A stretch of 64,000 nucleotides of DNA from Firmicutes bacterium HGW-Firmicutes-7 (GTDB taxonomy: Bacteria > Bacillota > Clostridia > Lachnospirales > Vallitaleaceae), in contig PGZO01000016.1 of the NCBI GenBank assembly GCA_002841375.1, positions 22,646 through 86,645 on the forward strand, given 5' to 3'. Both the position numbers and the translations under genes were made by a program. A model generated the notes under the pieces. The model worked only from the letters and a program-made list of their open reading frames with translations, was not told where the DNA came from and did not search any database. Below are positions 36,560 through 45,741 of the stretch, in pieces (position 1 is the first letter of the stretch; the number at the start of each line of letters is the position of its first letter).

Positions 36560-38116
36560 ATGCCAGGTATCAAAAAAGCTGATATTCTCTTAAAATCAAC
36601 CAATGTATTCACTGCAACAAATAGTAAACCGATTGATGGGTATGTTGCTATTACAAATAACATTATCATTGCTGTAGATGCTGGTGACGGAACCAAACAT
36701 ACCAACGAATCAACAACCATTTATAATTTGGTCGATAAAGTAGTATGCCCAGGTTTTAGCGATGTACATTGCTTTTTTACAGGTTATGTTTTGGGGTTAG
36801 TTGGTGTGGATTTGTCTTCACAAAAAAAAATTAGCGATGTTTTTTCCACTGTGAAAAAATACAACACCACACTTACTGAATCAGATCCCATTCTAGCACA
36901 TGGTATTAGCCCTTCCATCACACCTCCTTCGCTAGAAGCAATGGATGATGCTTTTGGTAGCAGCGCTACTATTTTGTTTTGTGAAAACTTAGAGACCTGC
37001 TGGATGAATTCAGCTGCAATAAACTTGTATAATTTCACTCCAGCAACTTGTTATCCTGAAGCATATTGGCGTCTACTAAAAGTTGTATTAAGTAACAAAT
37101 CCTATATTGTGCCTCAATTTAAGGAGTACATCAAGATGCTCAACCGCCGTGGCGTTACATCTATCAAGGAAATGGGATTTGATGACTTCTATGGATTTAC
37201 TGATTTTCTTGAAGAATTAGAAAAAGATAATGCCCTGAATATGCGTGTGCATTTTATGAGCCAACCGGTAGGTGAACCTGCCAACCTTGCCTATGGGCTT
37301 ACTATGCAAAAACGTTTTCAAGGTGATTTTGTCCGTTTCTCTGGTTATAACCAAATGACGGATGGCTCTATCAGCCAATTAGCTGGAGATTTAAAAAGCC
37401 CTTATAAATGTGCACCCCGATGTTATTGTTCAACTTCAATCGATTACGATACGATTGAGCAAGATGTTTTAGCACTGGATGCGAAGGGCTTCCGTTATTC
37501 TTTACACGCTCAAGGTGATGCTGCAATTTACAAAGTACTTAATATTTTGGAAAAATGCAAACGCAATACAAATGGAAAACTAGTAAATCGCCATAGCATT
37601 ACCGACCTTGAATTTAGTGACCCTCAAGATTTAGAACGTATGGGTGATTTAGGCGTAATCGCAGAGATATATCCCCAGATTATGTCAATTGCAGACCGAA
37701 AAAGTAAGCTTGCAATGATTGAAGAAAAAATCGGCATTGATCGTGGTCGATACTATTGGAATAGACGTAAGATGGTAGACAGTGGTGTATTGATCTCTTG
37801 TGGTACGGACTTACCTTTACTAATTGATGACATCCCAGAATCTATATATTGTGCCTGTGGTGCTTTCTTTCCAGAAGGTGGTGAACCCTTTAATCCAGAA
37901 AATACACTTACCATAACAGAATTGTTAACGGCCTGGACCCATAATGGACAATATAACTTGGGACGCGAAAAGGAACTTGGCACACTAACCGAAGGAAAAC
38001 TGGCAGATATCGCTGTCCTTGATATGAATATTTTCAAGATGCCAATTGAAGATATTCGTGATGTTAAAGTCTGCCTCACACTCATAAATGGCAAAGTCGT
38101 ACATTCGACACTTTAG
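36560..38116 (+). CDS. YtcJ-like amidohydrolase with an altered HxH motif
   Basis: The 518 residues follow the amidohydrolase-3 (YtcJ) plan: a beta-sandwich start (DILLKSTNVFTATNSKPI), VVCPGFSDVHCFF, RVHFMSQPVGE, SLHAQGDAAIYKVL, NRHSITDLEFSDPQDL, ISCGTDLPLLIDD and the end GKLADIAVLDMN. The usual D-x-H-x-H after GF-D is SDVHCFF, so the second His is Phe, while the later His and Asp remain. It could hydrolyse an acyl or peptide bond in a glycated compound, or have lost activity. It is the first gene of the plus-strand operon, RBS AAGGAG. Confidence 0.8.
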   Translation: MPGIKKADILLKSTNVFTATNSKPIDGYVAITNNIIIAVDAGDGTKHTNESTTIYNLVDKVVCPGFSDVHCFFTGYVLGLVGVDLSSQKKISDVFSTVKKYNTTLTESDPILAHGISPSITPPSLEAMDDAFGSSATILFCENLETCWMNSAAINLYNFTPATCYPEAYWRLLKVVLSNKSYIVPQFKEYIKMLNRRGVTSIKEMGFDDFYGFTDFLEELEKDNALNMRVHFMSQPVGEPANLAYGLTMQKRFQGDFVRFSGYNQMTDGSISQLAGDLKSPYKCAPRCYCSTSIDYDTIEQDVLALDAKGFRYSLHAQGDAAIYKVLNILEKCKRNTNGKLVNRHSITDLEFSDPQDLERMGDLGVIAEIYPQIMSIADRKSKLAMIEEKIGIDRGRYYWNRRKMVDSGVLISCGTDLPLLIDDIPESIYCACGAFFPEGGEPFNPENTLTITELLTAWTHNGQYNLGREKELGTLTEGKLADIAVLDMNIFKMPIEDIRDVKVCLTLINGKVVHSTL

Positions 38117-38224
38117 TTATGATAATACTTATTTTTTGACTATTTAAATGAGTCTACTAGTTTACATCTACATACAGCTCGTTACTTAATAAATAATTAC
38201 ATGGTTTGAAGGGAGAACGACCAA

Positions 38225-39220
38225 ATGTTAAAATTTGATGAAAAAAAACAACTTGATAGCGTATCCGGTGCACTTGCATTACGTGGAAAAATTGAATCCA
38301 TTGTAGATACACTTTGTTCTAGAGGTTATGACGGTATATATTTTATGGGGATTGGTGGCACCTACGCTTCCAGCTTACAGGTCGTATGTCATATAAAAGG
38401 CCAGAGCTCAATACCTGTTTATGTTGAAAATGCTGCTGAATATCTTACAACAGGTAACCGACGCATTAGCAAAAATTCTATCGTGATTATCTCCTCCGTA
38501 ACTGGTAGCACCTCCGAGATGATAGAGGCTTTAGAAGTAGTAAAGGCCACTTCTGCAACTGTTCTAGGTTTTATCGATGTTCCAAATTCGCCCTTATCTA
38601 CTATGGTTGATTACGAAGTCGTTTATCCAGGAAATGAGCAACTGAAATTTTTTATGACAGCCGATCGTTTTATGTTCAATAATGGAGAATTTGATGATTA
38701 TCAAAAATACTATGCAGAAATGGAAAAATATCTTCCCCAAGCGCTTATCGATGTTGAAAAATCAGCAGATGATTTTGGAAAACAACTTGCAAAGAAGCAC
38801 AAAGATGATACAATGCATTACTTTGTTGGTGCAGGCAATCAATATGGTGCAACGTATTCTTATGCAATGTGTTATTGGGAAGAGCAGCATTGGATTAAAA
38901 CAAAATCGATCCATTCAGCCGAATTTTTTCATGGTATGTTAGAAATAATTGAACGTGATACAGCTGTTACCGTTTTTGTTGGCGAAGATAAAGAACGTTC
39001 ATTATCAGAACGTGTTGCAAAGTTTCTACCAAGAATCTGTAGCAACTTTAATATTATTGATACAAAAGACTATGAACTTAAAGGTATTAGCCCTGAATTC
39101 CGTGGTAGCATTTCTCACTTAGTTATGCATGCTGTCACACAACGTATTGACGCTCACCTTGAAAATATTAATTGTCATCCTATGGAAATTCGTCGCTACT
39201 ATCGTTGTTTAGATTATTAA
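38225..39220 (+). CDS. frlB: SIS-domain deglycase, FrlB-like
   Basis: The 331 residues contain two SIS (sugar isomerase) halves. GIYFMGIGGTYASSLQV opens the first, SSVTGSTSEMIEALEVV is the phosphate-binding loop, and HYFVGAGNQYGATYSYAMCYWEEQH opens the second. These match FrlB-type deglycases, which split fructoselysine-6-phosphate into lysine and glucose-6-phosphate. The end IRRYYRCLDY is also typical. It lies 108 bases after the amidohydrolase and 82 before FrlC2, RBS AAGGGAG. Specificity for another amine is possible. Confidence is high for the SIS fold and moderate for the reaction. Confidence 0.85.
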   Translation: MLKFDEKKQLDSVSGALALRGKIESIVDTLCSRGYDGIYFMGIGGTYASSLQVVCHIKGQSSIPVYVENAAEYLTTGNRRISKNSIVIISSVTGSTSEMIEALEVVKATSATVLGFIDVPNSPLSTMVDYEVVYPGNEQLKFFMTADRFMFNNGEFDDYQKYYAEMEKYLPQALIDVEKSADDFGKQLAKKHKDDTMHYFVGAGNQYGATYSYAMCYWEEQHWIKTKSIHSAEFFHGMLEIIERDTAVTVFVGEDKERSLSERVAKFLPRICSNFNIIDTKDYELKGISPEFRGSISHLVMHAVTQRIDAHLENINCHPMEIRRYYRCLDY

Positions 39221-39302
39221 CAACCTTTTGCTTGATATCATTTCATACCACACAAAGACACTGTTCACAAACATTTTATTGAAAGAGAGATGAGGGTTTA
39301 AA

Positions 39303-40157
39303 ATGTCTGTAATTACAATGGGAAATATATCCGTCATGAGTGTTCAATATGTTCATTATTCATTTTCTTATTACCTAGATTCTATGAAGCGCTGTGGATT
39401 AAAAAATATCGATTTATGGGGTGGCACACCACACTATTGTCGTCTTGACTACCTTAGTTCTTCTGCTGCTGAAAAAAAAATCGCCCAGATGTGCAAGGAA
39501 ATCGATGATCTTGGTATGCGTGTAGAAATCTATACACCTGAAACGTTGAGCTATCCTTATAGTTTTTCTGATCCAGCACCAGCAGTTCGAAAGCGCACTA
39601 TTGAATTTTTTGATATGGCTATGGAAGATGCACTATGTTTTGGTACAAACAAGCTCTTTATCAACACCGGCTGCGGCCTATTAGATTTACCACGAGAAGA
39701 ATCATGGCAACGCTGTGCAGAAAGCATTCGCAAAATTGCAGATATTGCCGAGCGCAAAGGAATTATCCTAATGCTTGAACAGCTGCAACCGTATGAAAGT
39801 AATTTGCTCACAACCTTGCCCGATATGATACGTATGCTTAAGGACGTAGCATCACATTCATTACAAACTTGTGTTGACCTCGTAGCAATGGAGGTTGTCG
39901 GCGAGAAACTAGAACAGTATTTTGAAGCGTTACCAAATAACATTCAACACATACATTATGCTGATGGTGATCCATCTGGTCACTACATATTAGGAGATGG
40001 TAACCTCCCTTTAAAGGAATATATTAAAATCCTAGAAAAATTTAATTATACTGGTAGTGTTGATTTGGAGATCAATGACTCAATCTATTGGGCAGATCCA
40101 CATACCTCAATCAAACGCTCTGCTGATTATTTGCGTGAGTTTTTGCCAGAATTATAA
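39303..40157 (+). CDS. Second FrlC-like TIM-barrel epimerase, diverged
   Basis: The 284 residues have FrlC landmarks in altered form: IDLWGGTPHYCRLDYLSSS, RVEIYTPETLSYPYSFSD, LMLEQLQPYESNLLTTLPDM, IQHIHYADGDPSGHYILGDG and VDLEINDSIYWADPHTSIKR. Glu, Asp, His and Glu metal ligands of the xylose-isomerase-like barrel appear to remain. With FrlB upstream it suggests epimerisation of a related ketosamine. The sequence ATTTCATACCACAC at about 39239 upstream is the reverse of the GTGGTATG motif. RBS GAGAGATGAGG. The gene ends at a bidirectional hairpin (40212). Confidence 0.83.
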   Translation: MSVITMGNISVMSVQYVHYSFSYYLDSMKRCGLKNIDLWGGTPHYCRLDYLSSSAAEKKIAQMCKEIDDLGMRVEIYTPETLSYPYSFSDPAPAVRKRTIEFFDMAMEDALCFGTNKLFINTGCGLLDLPREESWQRCAESIRKIADIAERKGIILMLEQLQPYESNLLTTLPDMIRMLKDVASHSLQTCVDLVAMEVVGEKLEQYFEALPNNIQHIHYADGDPSGHYILGDGNLPLKEYIKILEKFNYTGSVDLEINDSIYWADPHTSIKRSADYLREFLPEL

Positions 40158-40211
40158 TTGCAACATAATTACTTAAAATTAATGTCCAAATAAGAAAATA
40201 TTTATTTATAT

Positions 40212-40250
40212 AATATGGCAGCCAAAATCAACTTTTTGGACTGCCATATT
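40212..40250. terminator. Terminator after the FrlC2 gene
   Basis: AATATGGCAG pairs with CTGCCATATT, with CCAAAA/TTTTTGG inside. It separates the frl plus-strand operon from the oxidoreductase gene. A sequence related to the 60672 and 62087 repeats (CCACCTAAGAGGTCGG) lies just after, at about 40275. Confidence 0.7.
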
Positions 40251-40543
40251 CATATGATCTGCTAACATACAATTCCCCACCTAAGAGGTCGGAAAATTCT
40301 TTCATTCGGTTAAATTCCATATGATTATTTATATCATTTATTATCAACATACAAATATTTTTAACAATTAATAATATATTTGTCACCGATTGCGAATAAC
40401 AAATATGGAAATATCATTAGAAAAATGGTAAAATACTATTTAACACTTCAATTTCTTCATAACTAATTATGAATTGTAAATATCATTGATGTTGAAGAAT
40501 ATATTGGTCATAATAACCATGGATGAAAGGCAGGAAAATACTT

Positions 40544-41719
40544 ATGTCAAAAAAAATAATTATTATTGGAAACGGCGCTTCCGGCAATACCGCTGCTGAA
40601 GAAATTTTAAGTCACAACGATAATCATAAAATCACTATTATAACCAACGAGGCATCACCCATCTACTACCGCCCTATGCTATCTGAGTATATTAGCGAGG
40701 CTGAAACGCCAAAGCGTTTTTATTTGCATACCTTTGATTGGTACAAAGACAATAACATCGAGTTAATAACAGAAACCAATGTATGTGGCATATCTCCCAC
40801 TCAAAAAGAAATCACTTTGTCAAATGGGGCTACCTTACAATATGATTCTTTAATAATTTGTACTGGTAGCTATAATTTTGTACCTGAAATACCCGGAGCA
40901 AATAAATCAAATGTTATGACTTTAAGAACTTTAGACGATGCAAATCAACTTAGGCAAATGGCTCAAAATGCAAAAAAATCCATTATTATTGGTGGAGGTC
41001 TTCTTGGACTTGAATTAGGATGGCAACTCAAAAAGCTTAACATTGATGTTACCGTAGTAGAAATGATGGATAGATTGCTTCCTAAGCAATTGGATTTGGA
41101 AGCTTCCAACCTTTTCGAAGAAAAAGTAGCGCAAACCGGAATCAAGGTATTGTTAGATGTTCAAGTAAAACGTATTGTTGGTGATGCATATGCCACTGGA
41201 GTTGAACTAGTCGATGGGACCATCTTAGATTCTGATTTGGTTATCTTTTCTATCGGTGTTCGTGCAGATGTGTCATTGGCAAAAGAAGCTGGTGTTACCG
41301 TGGATCGAGGAATAATCGTAGATGATTCTATGAAAACGAATATTCCAAATATTTATGCAGCAGGAGATTGCACCGAGCACAAAGGTATTAACCTTGCTAT
41401 TTGGCCAGAGGCTATAGCACAAGGAAAAGTAGCAGGTCAAAATTCACTAGGTATTCCATCGATTTATGAAACCATCGTCCCTTTTAATATCTATCATGGC
41501 ATGAACTTAAGATTGTTCTCAATTGGTGACGTAGGCGGGGACCCTGAACAAAATTATGAGGTACATCGTTTAATAAATGAAGAAGATTTCGAAAAATACT
41601 TTTTCGTGGACAATATACTCACTGGAGGAATATTACTCGGTAATATCGCGAAATCAACAAAGTTAAAAAAAGCTTTGATCAATAAAATGTCAAAAGAAGA
41701 TTTCGTCAAATCAATTTAA
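40544..41719 (+). CDS. FAD-dependent NAD(P)H oxidoreductase, rubredoxin reductase/NirB-N type
   Basis: I start at the ATG at 40544 (MSKKIIIIGNGASGNTAAEE), giving 391 residues. The FAD loop is GNGASG, the NAD loop is IIIGGGLLGLELGWQL, and the closing FAD motif is IYAAGDCTE. LICTGSYNFVPEIPGA and VIFSIGVRADVSLAKEAG fit NADH:rubredoxin oxidoreductase or the first domain of NirB. It likely moves electrons from NAD(P)H to a small carrier not encoded here. It has its own terminator at 41767, so a link to the frl genes is only positional. Confidence 0.85.
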   Translation: MSKKIIIIGNGASGNTAAEEILSHNDNHKITIITNEASPIYYRPMLSEYISEAETPKRFYLHTFDWYKDNNIELITETNVCGISPTQKEITLSNGATLQYDSLIICTGSYNFVPEIPGANKSNVMTLRTLDDANQLRQMAQNAKKSIIIGGGLLGLELGWQLKKLNIDVTVVEMMDRLLPKQLDLEASNLFEEKVAQTGIKVLLDVQVKRIVGDAYATGVELVDGTILDSDLVIFSIGVRADVSLAKEAGVTVDRGIIVDDSMKTNIPNIYAAGDCTEHKGINLAIWPEAIAQGKVAGQNSLGIPSIYETIVPFNIYHGMNLRLFSIGDVGGDPEQNYEVHRLINEEDFEKYFFVDNILTGGILLGNIAKSTKLKKALINKMSKEDFVKSI

Positions 41720-41766
41720 TTTAGCAAAGCATCACTTGCCATCAGCGGGAACTTCCTTTGTTGGTT

Positions 41767-41806
41767 AAAAGAGAATTGCTCAATCTTGAAGCAATTCTCT
41801 TTTTTA
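41767..41806. terminator. Bidirectional terminator between oxidoreductase and rbsB
   Basis: AAAAGAGAATTGCT and AGCAATTCTCTTTT form a perfect 14-base-pair stem around a 9-base loop, with T-runs on both strands. It serves the oxidoreductase gene (plus) and the rbs operon (minus). Confidence 0.9.
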
Positions 41807-41840
41807 TTTACCTATTCCCTTTACCTATTTCGCTTTACCT

Positions 41841-42782
41841 TTACTTGGTGATAAGTTGTAACTCTACTGGAATGAAAGCTTCTAGCGTATCACCGTTAAG
41901 TGCCTTATCTGCCATTTCAACACCTTTAGAACCAATAAATTTGGGTTGTTGAGCAACAGTAGCTGCCATGATACCATCTTCAACAGACTTAACCGCATCA
42001 TCTGTAGCATCAAAGCCCACAACCATAATCGTTCTTCCTGAAGCCTCAATCGCTTTAATAGCACCTAATGCCATTTCATCATTGTGTGCAAATACAGCAT
42101 CGATTTCTGGTTCAGCTTGTAAGATGTTTTCCATAACACTCAAGCCTTTTGTTCTGTCAAAGTCAGCTACTTGCTTAGAAACAACTACGATATCTGATGT
42201 AGCTATCGCACTATTAAATCCTTCTCCACGGTCTCTTGCAGCGGAAGTACCTGCAATCCCTTCTAACTCAACAACATTTCCTTTACTATTTAATTTTTCT
42301 ATGATGTATTCTCCAGCCATTTTTCCACCAGCAATATTATCTGACGCAATATGTGTTATCACTTCACCACCATTTGCACCACGGTCTAAAGTAATCACTG
42401 GAATACCTTTTTCATTAGCAAGTTTAATAGAATTAACTACTGCATCTGAATCTGTTGGGTTGATTAATATTATATCAACTTTTCTTGCTACTAAATCTTC
42501 AATGTTACTAAGTTCTTTTGCAGCGTCGTTCTGTGAATCTAGCACTGTAATCTCATACCCTAATTCGTCGGCTTTTTCCTCTGCCCCTTCTTTTAACGTA
42601 ACAAAAAATGGATTGTCAAGCGTTGATAATACTAAGCCTATCGTTTTTTTCGTTTCTACTGGTGCTTCTGTATTCGCATCAGTATTTTTTTCATCTGTAA
42701 CCTCTGGTACCTCTTTTGCACACCCCGCCAAGTTGATAAGCATTAAAACTGATAACGTAAATACTGCAATTATTTTCTTCAT
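41841..42782 (-). CDS. rbsB: D-ribose-binding lipoprotein
   Basis: The 313 residues begin [21 protein letters not shown] with a lipobox Cys, then a short linker and the RbsB domain: [82 protein letters not shown] and [21 protein letters not shown]. These match ribose-binding proteins closely. It is the final gene of rbsRKDACB, separated from rbsC by a hairpin (42823) that may raise its mRNA level relative to the membrane genes. Confidence 0.95.
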   Translation of the reverse strand: MKKIIAVFTLSVLMLINLAGCAKEVPEVTDEKNTDANTEAPVETKKTIGLVLSTLDNPFFVTLKEGAEEKADELGYEITVLDSQNDAAKELSNIEDLVARKVDIILINPTDSDAVVNSIKLANEKGIPVITLDRGANGGEVITHIASDNIAGGKMAGEYIIEKLNSKGNVVELEGIAGTSAARDRGEGFNSAIATSDIVVVSKQVADFDRTKGLSVMENILQAEPEIDAVFAHNDEMALGAIKAIEASGRTIMVVGFDATDDAVKSVEDGIMAATVAQQPKFIGSKGVEMADKALNGDTLEAFIPVELQLITK

Positions 42783-42822
42783 TTTTTCCTTCTCCTTTTA
42801 TTTTAAACTGTTGTTAATATAT

Positions 42823-42849
42823 ATAAACCCTTTTCCCGAAGGGGTTTAT
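42823..42849. terminator. Intra-operon hairpin between rbsC and rbsB
   Basis: ATAAACCC and GGGTTTAT pair over 8 bases with an inner CTT/AAG. It lies 41 bases upstream of rbsB. Such hairpins often protect or attenuate mRNA so that binding protein is made in excess; that is inference. Confidence 0.55.
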
Positions 42850-42871
42850 CTTTTCTTTGCCACATACCCTT

Positions 42872-43810
42872 CTAATGTTTTCTATCTAATAAGACGGCAA
42901 TTAATATAACAAGACCTTTGATCATAAGTTGATAATAAGAAGAAACATTCATAAGGTTTAACGAATTATTGAGAATACCAATAATTAAAGCACCTATGAT
43001 CGTAGATAAAACATTACCATAACCACCTGAAAGACTTGTTCCACCAAGCACTACTGCAGCAATTGCATCTAATTCATAACCTGATCCTGCGGTTGGTTGA
43101 GCAGAAGAAAGTCTTGATGTCAAAATCAAACCCGCTAGTGCTGCTAAAACCCCACTAAACATATAGACAAGTATTTTAACCTTGCTTACATTAATACCCG
43201 ATAATGATGTAGCCTCTTCATTTCCTCCAAGGGCATATATATACCTACCTAATCGAGTATGTTTCAATATATAATAGGCTAGTGCAAAAACAATAACCAT
43301 AATATAAATTGGAATTGGTATAGAAAATAAATAGCCAGAACCAATTTTTGCAAATGCTTCAGCATTTTCTGATGCACCTGTACTAATTGGCTTGCCTTGG
43401 GTAAACACCAGTGTTGCCCCTCTAGCTAAAGTCATGGTGGCCAACGTAGCAATAAAAGGCTGAACCTTTCCTTTGCTAATTACTACTCCATTAAATCCAC
43501 CTATTAATAATCCGAGGAACAAAACAATCAGTATAGTTAGGAAAACATTGGTATCACTTGCAATCAAATATGCCCCTATTGCGCCAGTAAATGCAAATAC
43601 TGATCCTACTGAAAGGTCAATACCACTTGTCAATATGACATAAGTCATTCCTCCTGCAATAATAGCGTTAATGGAAGTTTGTCTGAGTACATTTAATATA
43701 TTTGAAACTGTCATAAAACGATCTGTAAGTAAACTGATAATTATTGAAAAGATTATCAAGCCAATTAAAGCTCTATACTTCATAACCTCTTCTTTGAAAG
43801 AACCTTTCAT
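42872..43810 (-). CDS. rbsC: Ribose ABC transporter permease
   Basis: The 312 residues contain about ten membrane helices and the RbsC motifs TYVILTSGIDLSVGSVFAF, GKVQPFIATLATMT, GGNEEATSLSGINV and VLGGTSLSGGYGNVLSTIIGALI. It overlaps the rbsA stop by four bases, so translation is coupled. Its only likely partner proteins are rbsA (ATPase) and rbsB. Confidence 0.95.
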   Translation of the reverse strand: MKGSFKEEVMKYRALIGLIIFSIIISLLTDRFMTVSNILNVLRQTSINAIIAGGMTYVILTSGIDLSVGSVFAFTGAIGAYLIASDTNVFLTILIVLFLGLLIGGFNGVVISKGKVQPFIATLATMTLARGATLVFTQGKPISTGASENAEAFAKIGSGYLFSIPIPIYIMVIVFALAYYILKHTRLGRYIYALGGNEEATSLSGINVSKVKILVYMFSGVLAALAGLILTSRLSSAQPTAGSGYELDAIAAVVLGGTSLSGGYGNVLSTIIGALIIGILNNSLNLMNVSSYYQLMIKGLVILIAVLLDRKH

Positions 43811-45309
43811 TTATTTTCCTCCTTTAACCCAACTGCATATCTCATAATCGCATGTTGTGTTGCCTCTGAATGGTGGATAACGCCCGAAATTTCCCCCTCA
43901 TGCATCACCAATATTCTGTCACTCATTCCCATGATCTCAGGAATTTCTGAAGAAATCATAATAATACACATACCTTTTTGCTTGAAGGTATTGATTAAAT
44001 GATAAATTTCTTTTTTAGCACCAACATCAACACCTCTTGTCGGTTCATCTAAAATAAGGATTTTCGGTGCTGTCATCAAACACTTACTAATCGAGACTTT
44101 TTGTTGATTGCCACCGCTTAAGTTTTTAACCAGTTGATGTATGCTAGGGGTTGCGATGGACATCTGATCCACATATTGATGTGCTACTTGTTCTTCTTTT
44201 TTCTTGTCAATTTTACTTAAAAAGCATTTGAAAGTTTTTAAAGACGATATACTCATATTTTCTTTGACTGATAAACTCAAAATCAATCCATTGGCTTTTC
44301 GATCTTCCGATACATAGGCAATGCCATTTTTGATGGCCAACTCAGGTGAATTTATTTTTACTTCTTCCTCATTAATAAAAATTCTACCTTCTTCCTTTGG
44401 GTAAAAACCATAAATTGTTTTTGCTAATTCTGTTCTCATAGACCCCATTAGCCCAGCAATTCCTATAATCTCACCCTCAAAAACATCGAAAGAAATATTT
44501 TTAATATATTTGTTAGATAAGTTGTTAACGCTTAACACCTTTCTCCCGATTTCGCAATCAACTCGTGGATATTGCTCCGTTAATTTCCTTCCTACCATAA
44601 ATTCAATAATTTTATCTTGATTTATTTCCTTAACATCATATTCACCAATTAATTTTCCATCTCTTAGAATAGTTGCATAATCACAAATTTCAGCTACTTC
44701 CTCTAGCCGATGTGTTATATAGACAATACTTTTCCCTTCATTTCTAAGTTGATGAATAATACGAAATAGGTTCTCGGTTTCTTTTGTTGTAAGTGCATCC
44801 GTAGGTTCATCCATAATTATAATTTCAGCATTTAAAGATAGCGCCTTCGTAATTTCAACCATTTGTTGATGTCCAATACTTAATTTTGAGACTAACGTCT
44901 TGGGTGAAAAGTGCATCCCCAATTGATCTAATAATACCCCAGCATTTTCCCACATTTTTTTCCATTCTAATTTTCCATACCGGTTAATCGGCTCTCTTCC
45001 AAGAAAGATGTTTTCTGCAACAGATAACTCAGGTACTAAATTAAGTTCTTGGTGAATAATTGCTATGCCTTTTTCTTGTGAAGCTCTTGTACCTTGAAAT
45101 TCTACTTTTTCTTGATTATAAAATAATTCGCCTGATGTTTTCTGATAAACACCTGTCAATATCTTCATAAGGGTGGATTTTCCGGCACCATTTTCTCCAA
45201 GTAAAGCCATAACCTTTCCTCTAAGAATGCGAAAATCAACATGGTCAAGTGCTTTTACTCCTGGAAAATCTTTCGATATTGCTTTCATCTCAAATACTGC
45301 TTGATTCAT
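43807..45309 (-). CDS. rbsA: Ribose ABC transporter ATP-binding protein, two ATPase domains
   Basis: The start is placed at the ATG at 45309, 8 bases after AAGGAGG, with a GTG two codons earlier as an alternative, giving 500 residues. It shows GENGAGKST, GHQQMVEITKALS and LIMDEPTDALT-type segments, then a second module with LSGGNQQKVSISKCLM and ILILDEPTRGVDVGAK. It parallels the copy at 25977-27479. It is cytosolic and powers ribose uptake. Confidence 0.95.
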   Translation of the reverse strand: MNQAVFEMKAISKDFPGVKALDHVDFRILRGKVMALLGENGAGKSTLMKILTGVYQKTSGELFYNQEKVEFQGTRASQEKGIAIIHQELNLVPELSVAENIFLGREPINRYGKLEWKKMWENAGVLLDQLGMHFSPKTLVSKLSIGHQQMVEITKALSLNAEIIIMDEPTDALTTKETENLFRIIHQLRNEGKSIVYITHRLEEVAEICDYATILRDGKLIGEYDVKEINQDKIIEFMVGRKLTEQYPRVDCEIGRKVLSVNNLSNKYIKNISFDVFEGEIIGIAGLMGSMRTELAKTIYGFYPKEEGRIFINEEEVKINSPELAIKNGIAYVSEDRKANGLILSLSVKENMSISSLKTFKCFLSKIDKKKEEQVAHQYVDQMSIATPSIHQLVKNLSGGNQQKVSISKCLMTAPKILILDEPTRGVDVGAKKEIYHLINTFKQKGMCIIMISSEIPEIMGMSDRILVMHEGEISGVIHHSEATQHAIMRYAVGLKEENK

Positions 45310-45322
45310 AATCACAGCCTCC

Positions 45323-45736
45323 TTAAAACATAACGCCTGACCTTAGAATGATATTTGCATAAGGTGTACATTCCCCAGTTCTCACAATGCATTTTGTGTT
45401 TTCGGTTAAAGTCTTAAATTCTTGGTGCGCTACATATTGTACAGTGATTTTATTTTCTTGAACTTTTTCTAAAACTGCAAGTTTTTCCAATAGAACTAAA
45501 TAAAGATTTGTATCTTTGAATTCTTGAGCTATAACCACTTCTTCTATGTACAATTCTGAAACAATCGCATCAAAAACATCTATAAACCGTGGCAAATTGC
45601 TTATTACTGCTAAATCAATCCGCTTTGTTGTCTGCGGTATAGGTAAACCAGAATCACAAATGACTAATCCATCGGTGTGTCCCATTTTTGAAATTTCATA
45701 CGATAATTCTGAGTTGAGTAATGCTGTTTTCTTCAT
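45323..45736 (-). CDS. rbsD: D-ribose pyranase
   Basis: The 137 residues match RbsD: MKKTALLNSELSYEISKMGHTDGLVICDSGLPIP, with the catalytic His20 in GHTDG, and the end IVRTGECTPYANIILRSGVMF. It interconverts pyran and furan forms of ribose for ribokinase. It lies 5 bases after rbsK and 13 before rbsA. RBS GAGAGGTG. Confidence 0.96.
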   Translation of the reverse strand: MKKTALLNSELSYEISKMGHTDGLVICDSGLPIPQTTKRIDLAVISNLPRFIDVFDAIVSELYIEEVVIAQEFKDTNLYLVLLEKLAVLEKVQENKITVQYVAHQEFKTLTENTKCIVRTGECTPYANIILRSGVMF

Positions 45737-45741
45737 GATAT

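Noticed and set aside
40260..40320. Possible IS200/IS605-type end related to the 60672 repeat
   Set aside because: Only the segment CCACCTAAGAGGTC is well matched; with no transposase and weak overall similarity it is mentioned only as a distant relative.
41968..42909. Long plus-strand open frame of 313 codons
   Set aside because: It runs antisense to rbsB, which has a lipobox and the full RbsB pattern; the plus-strand translation is low-complexity Ser/Ile-rich and lacks a ribosome site.
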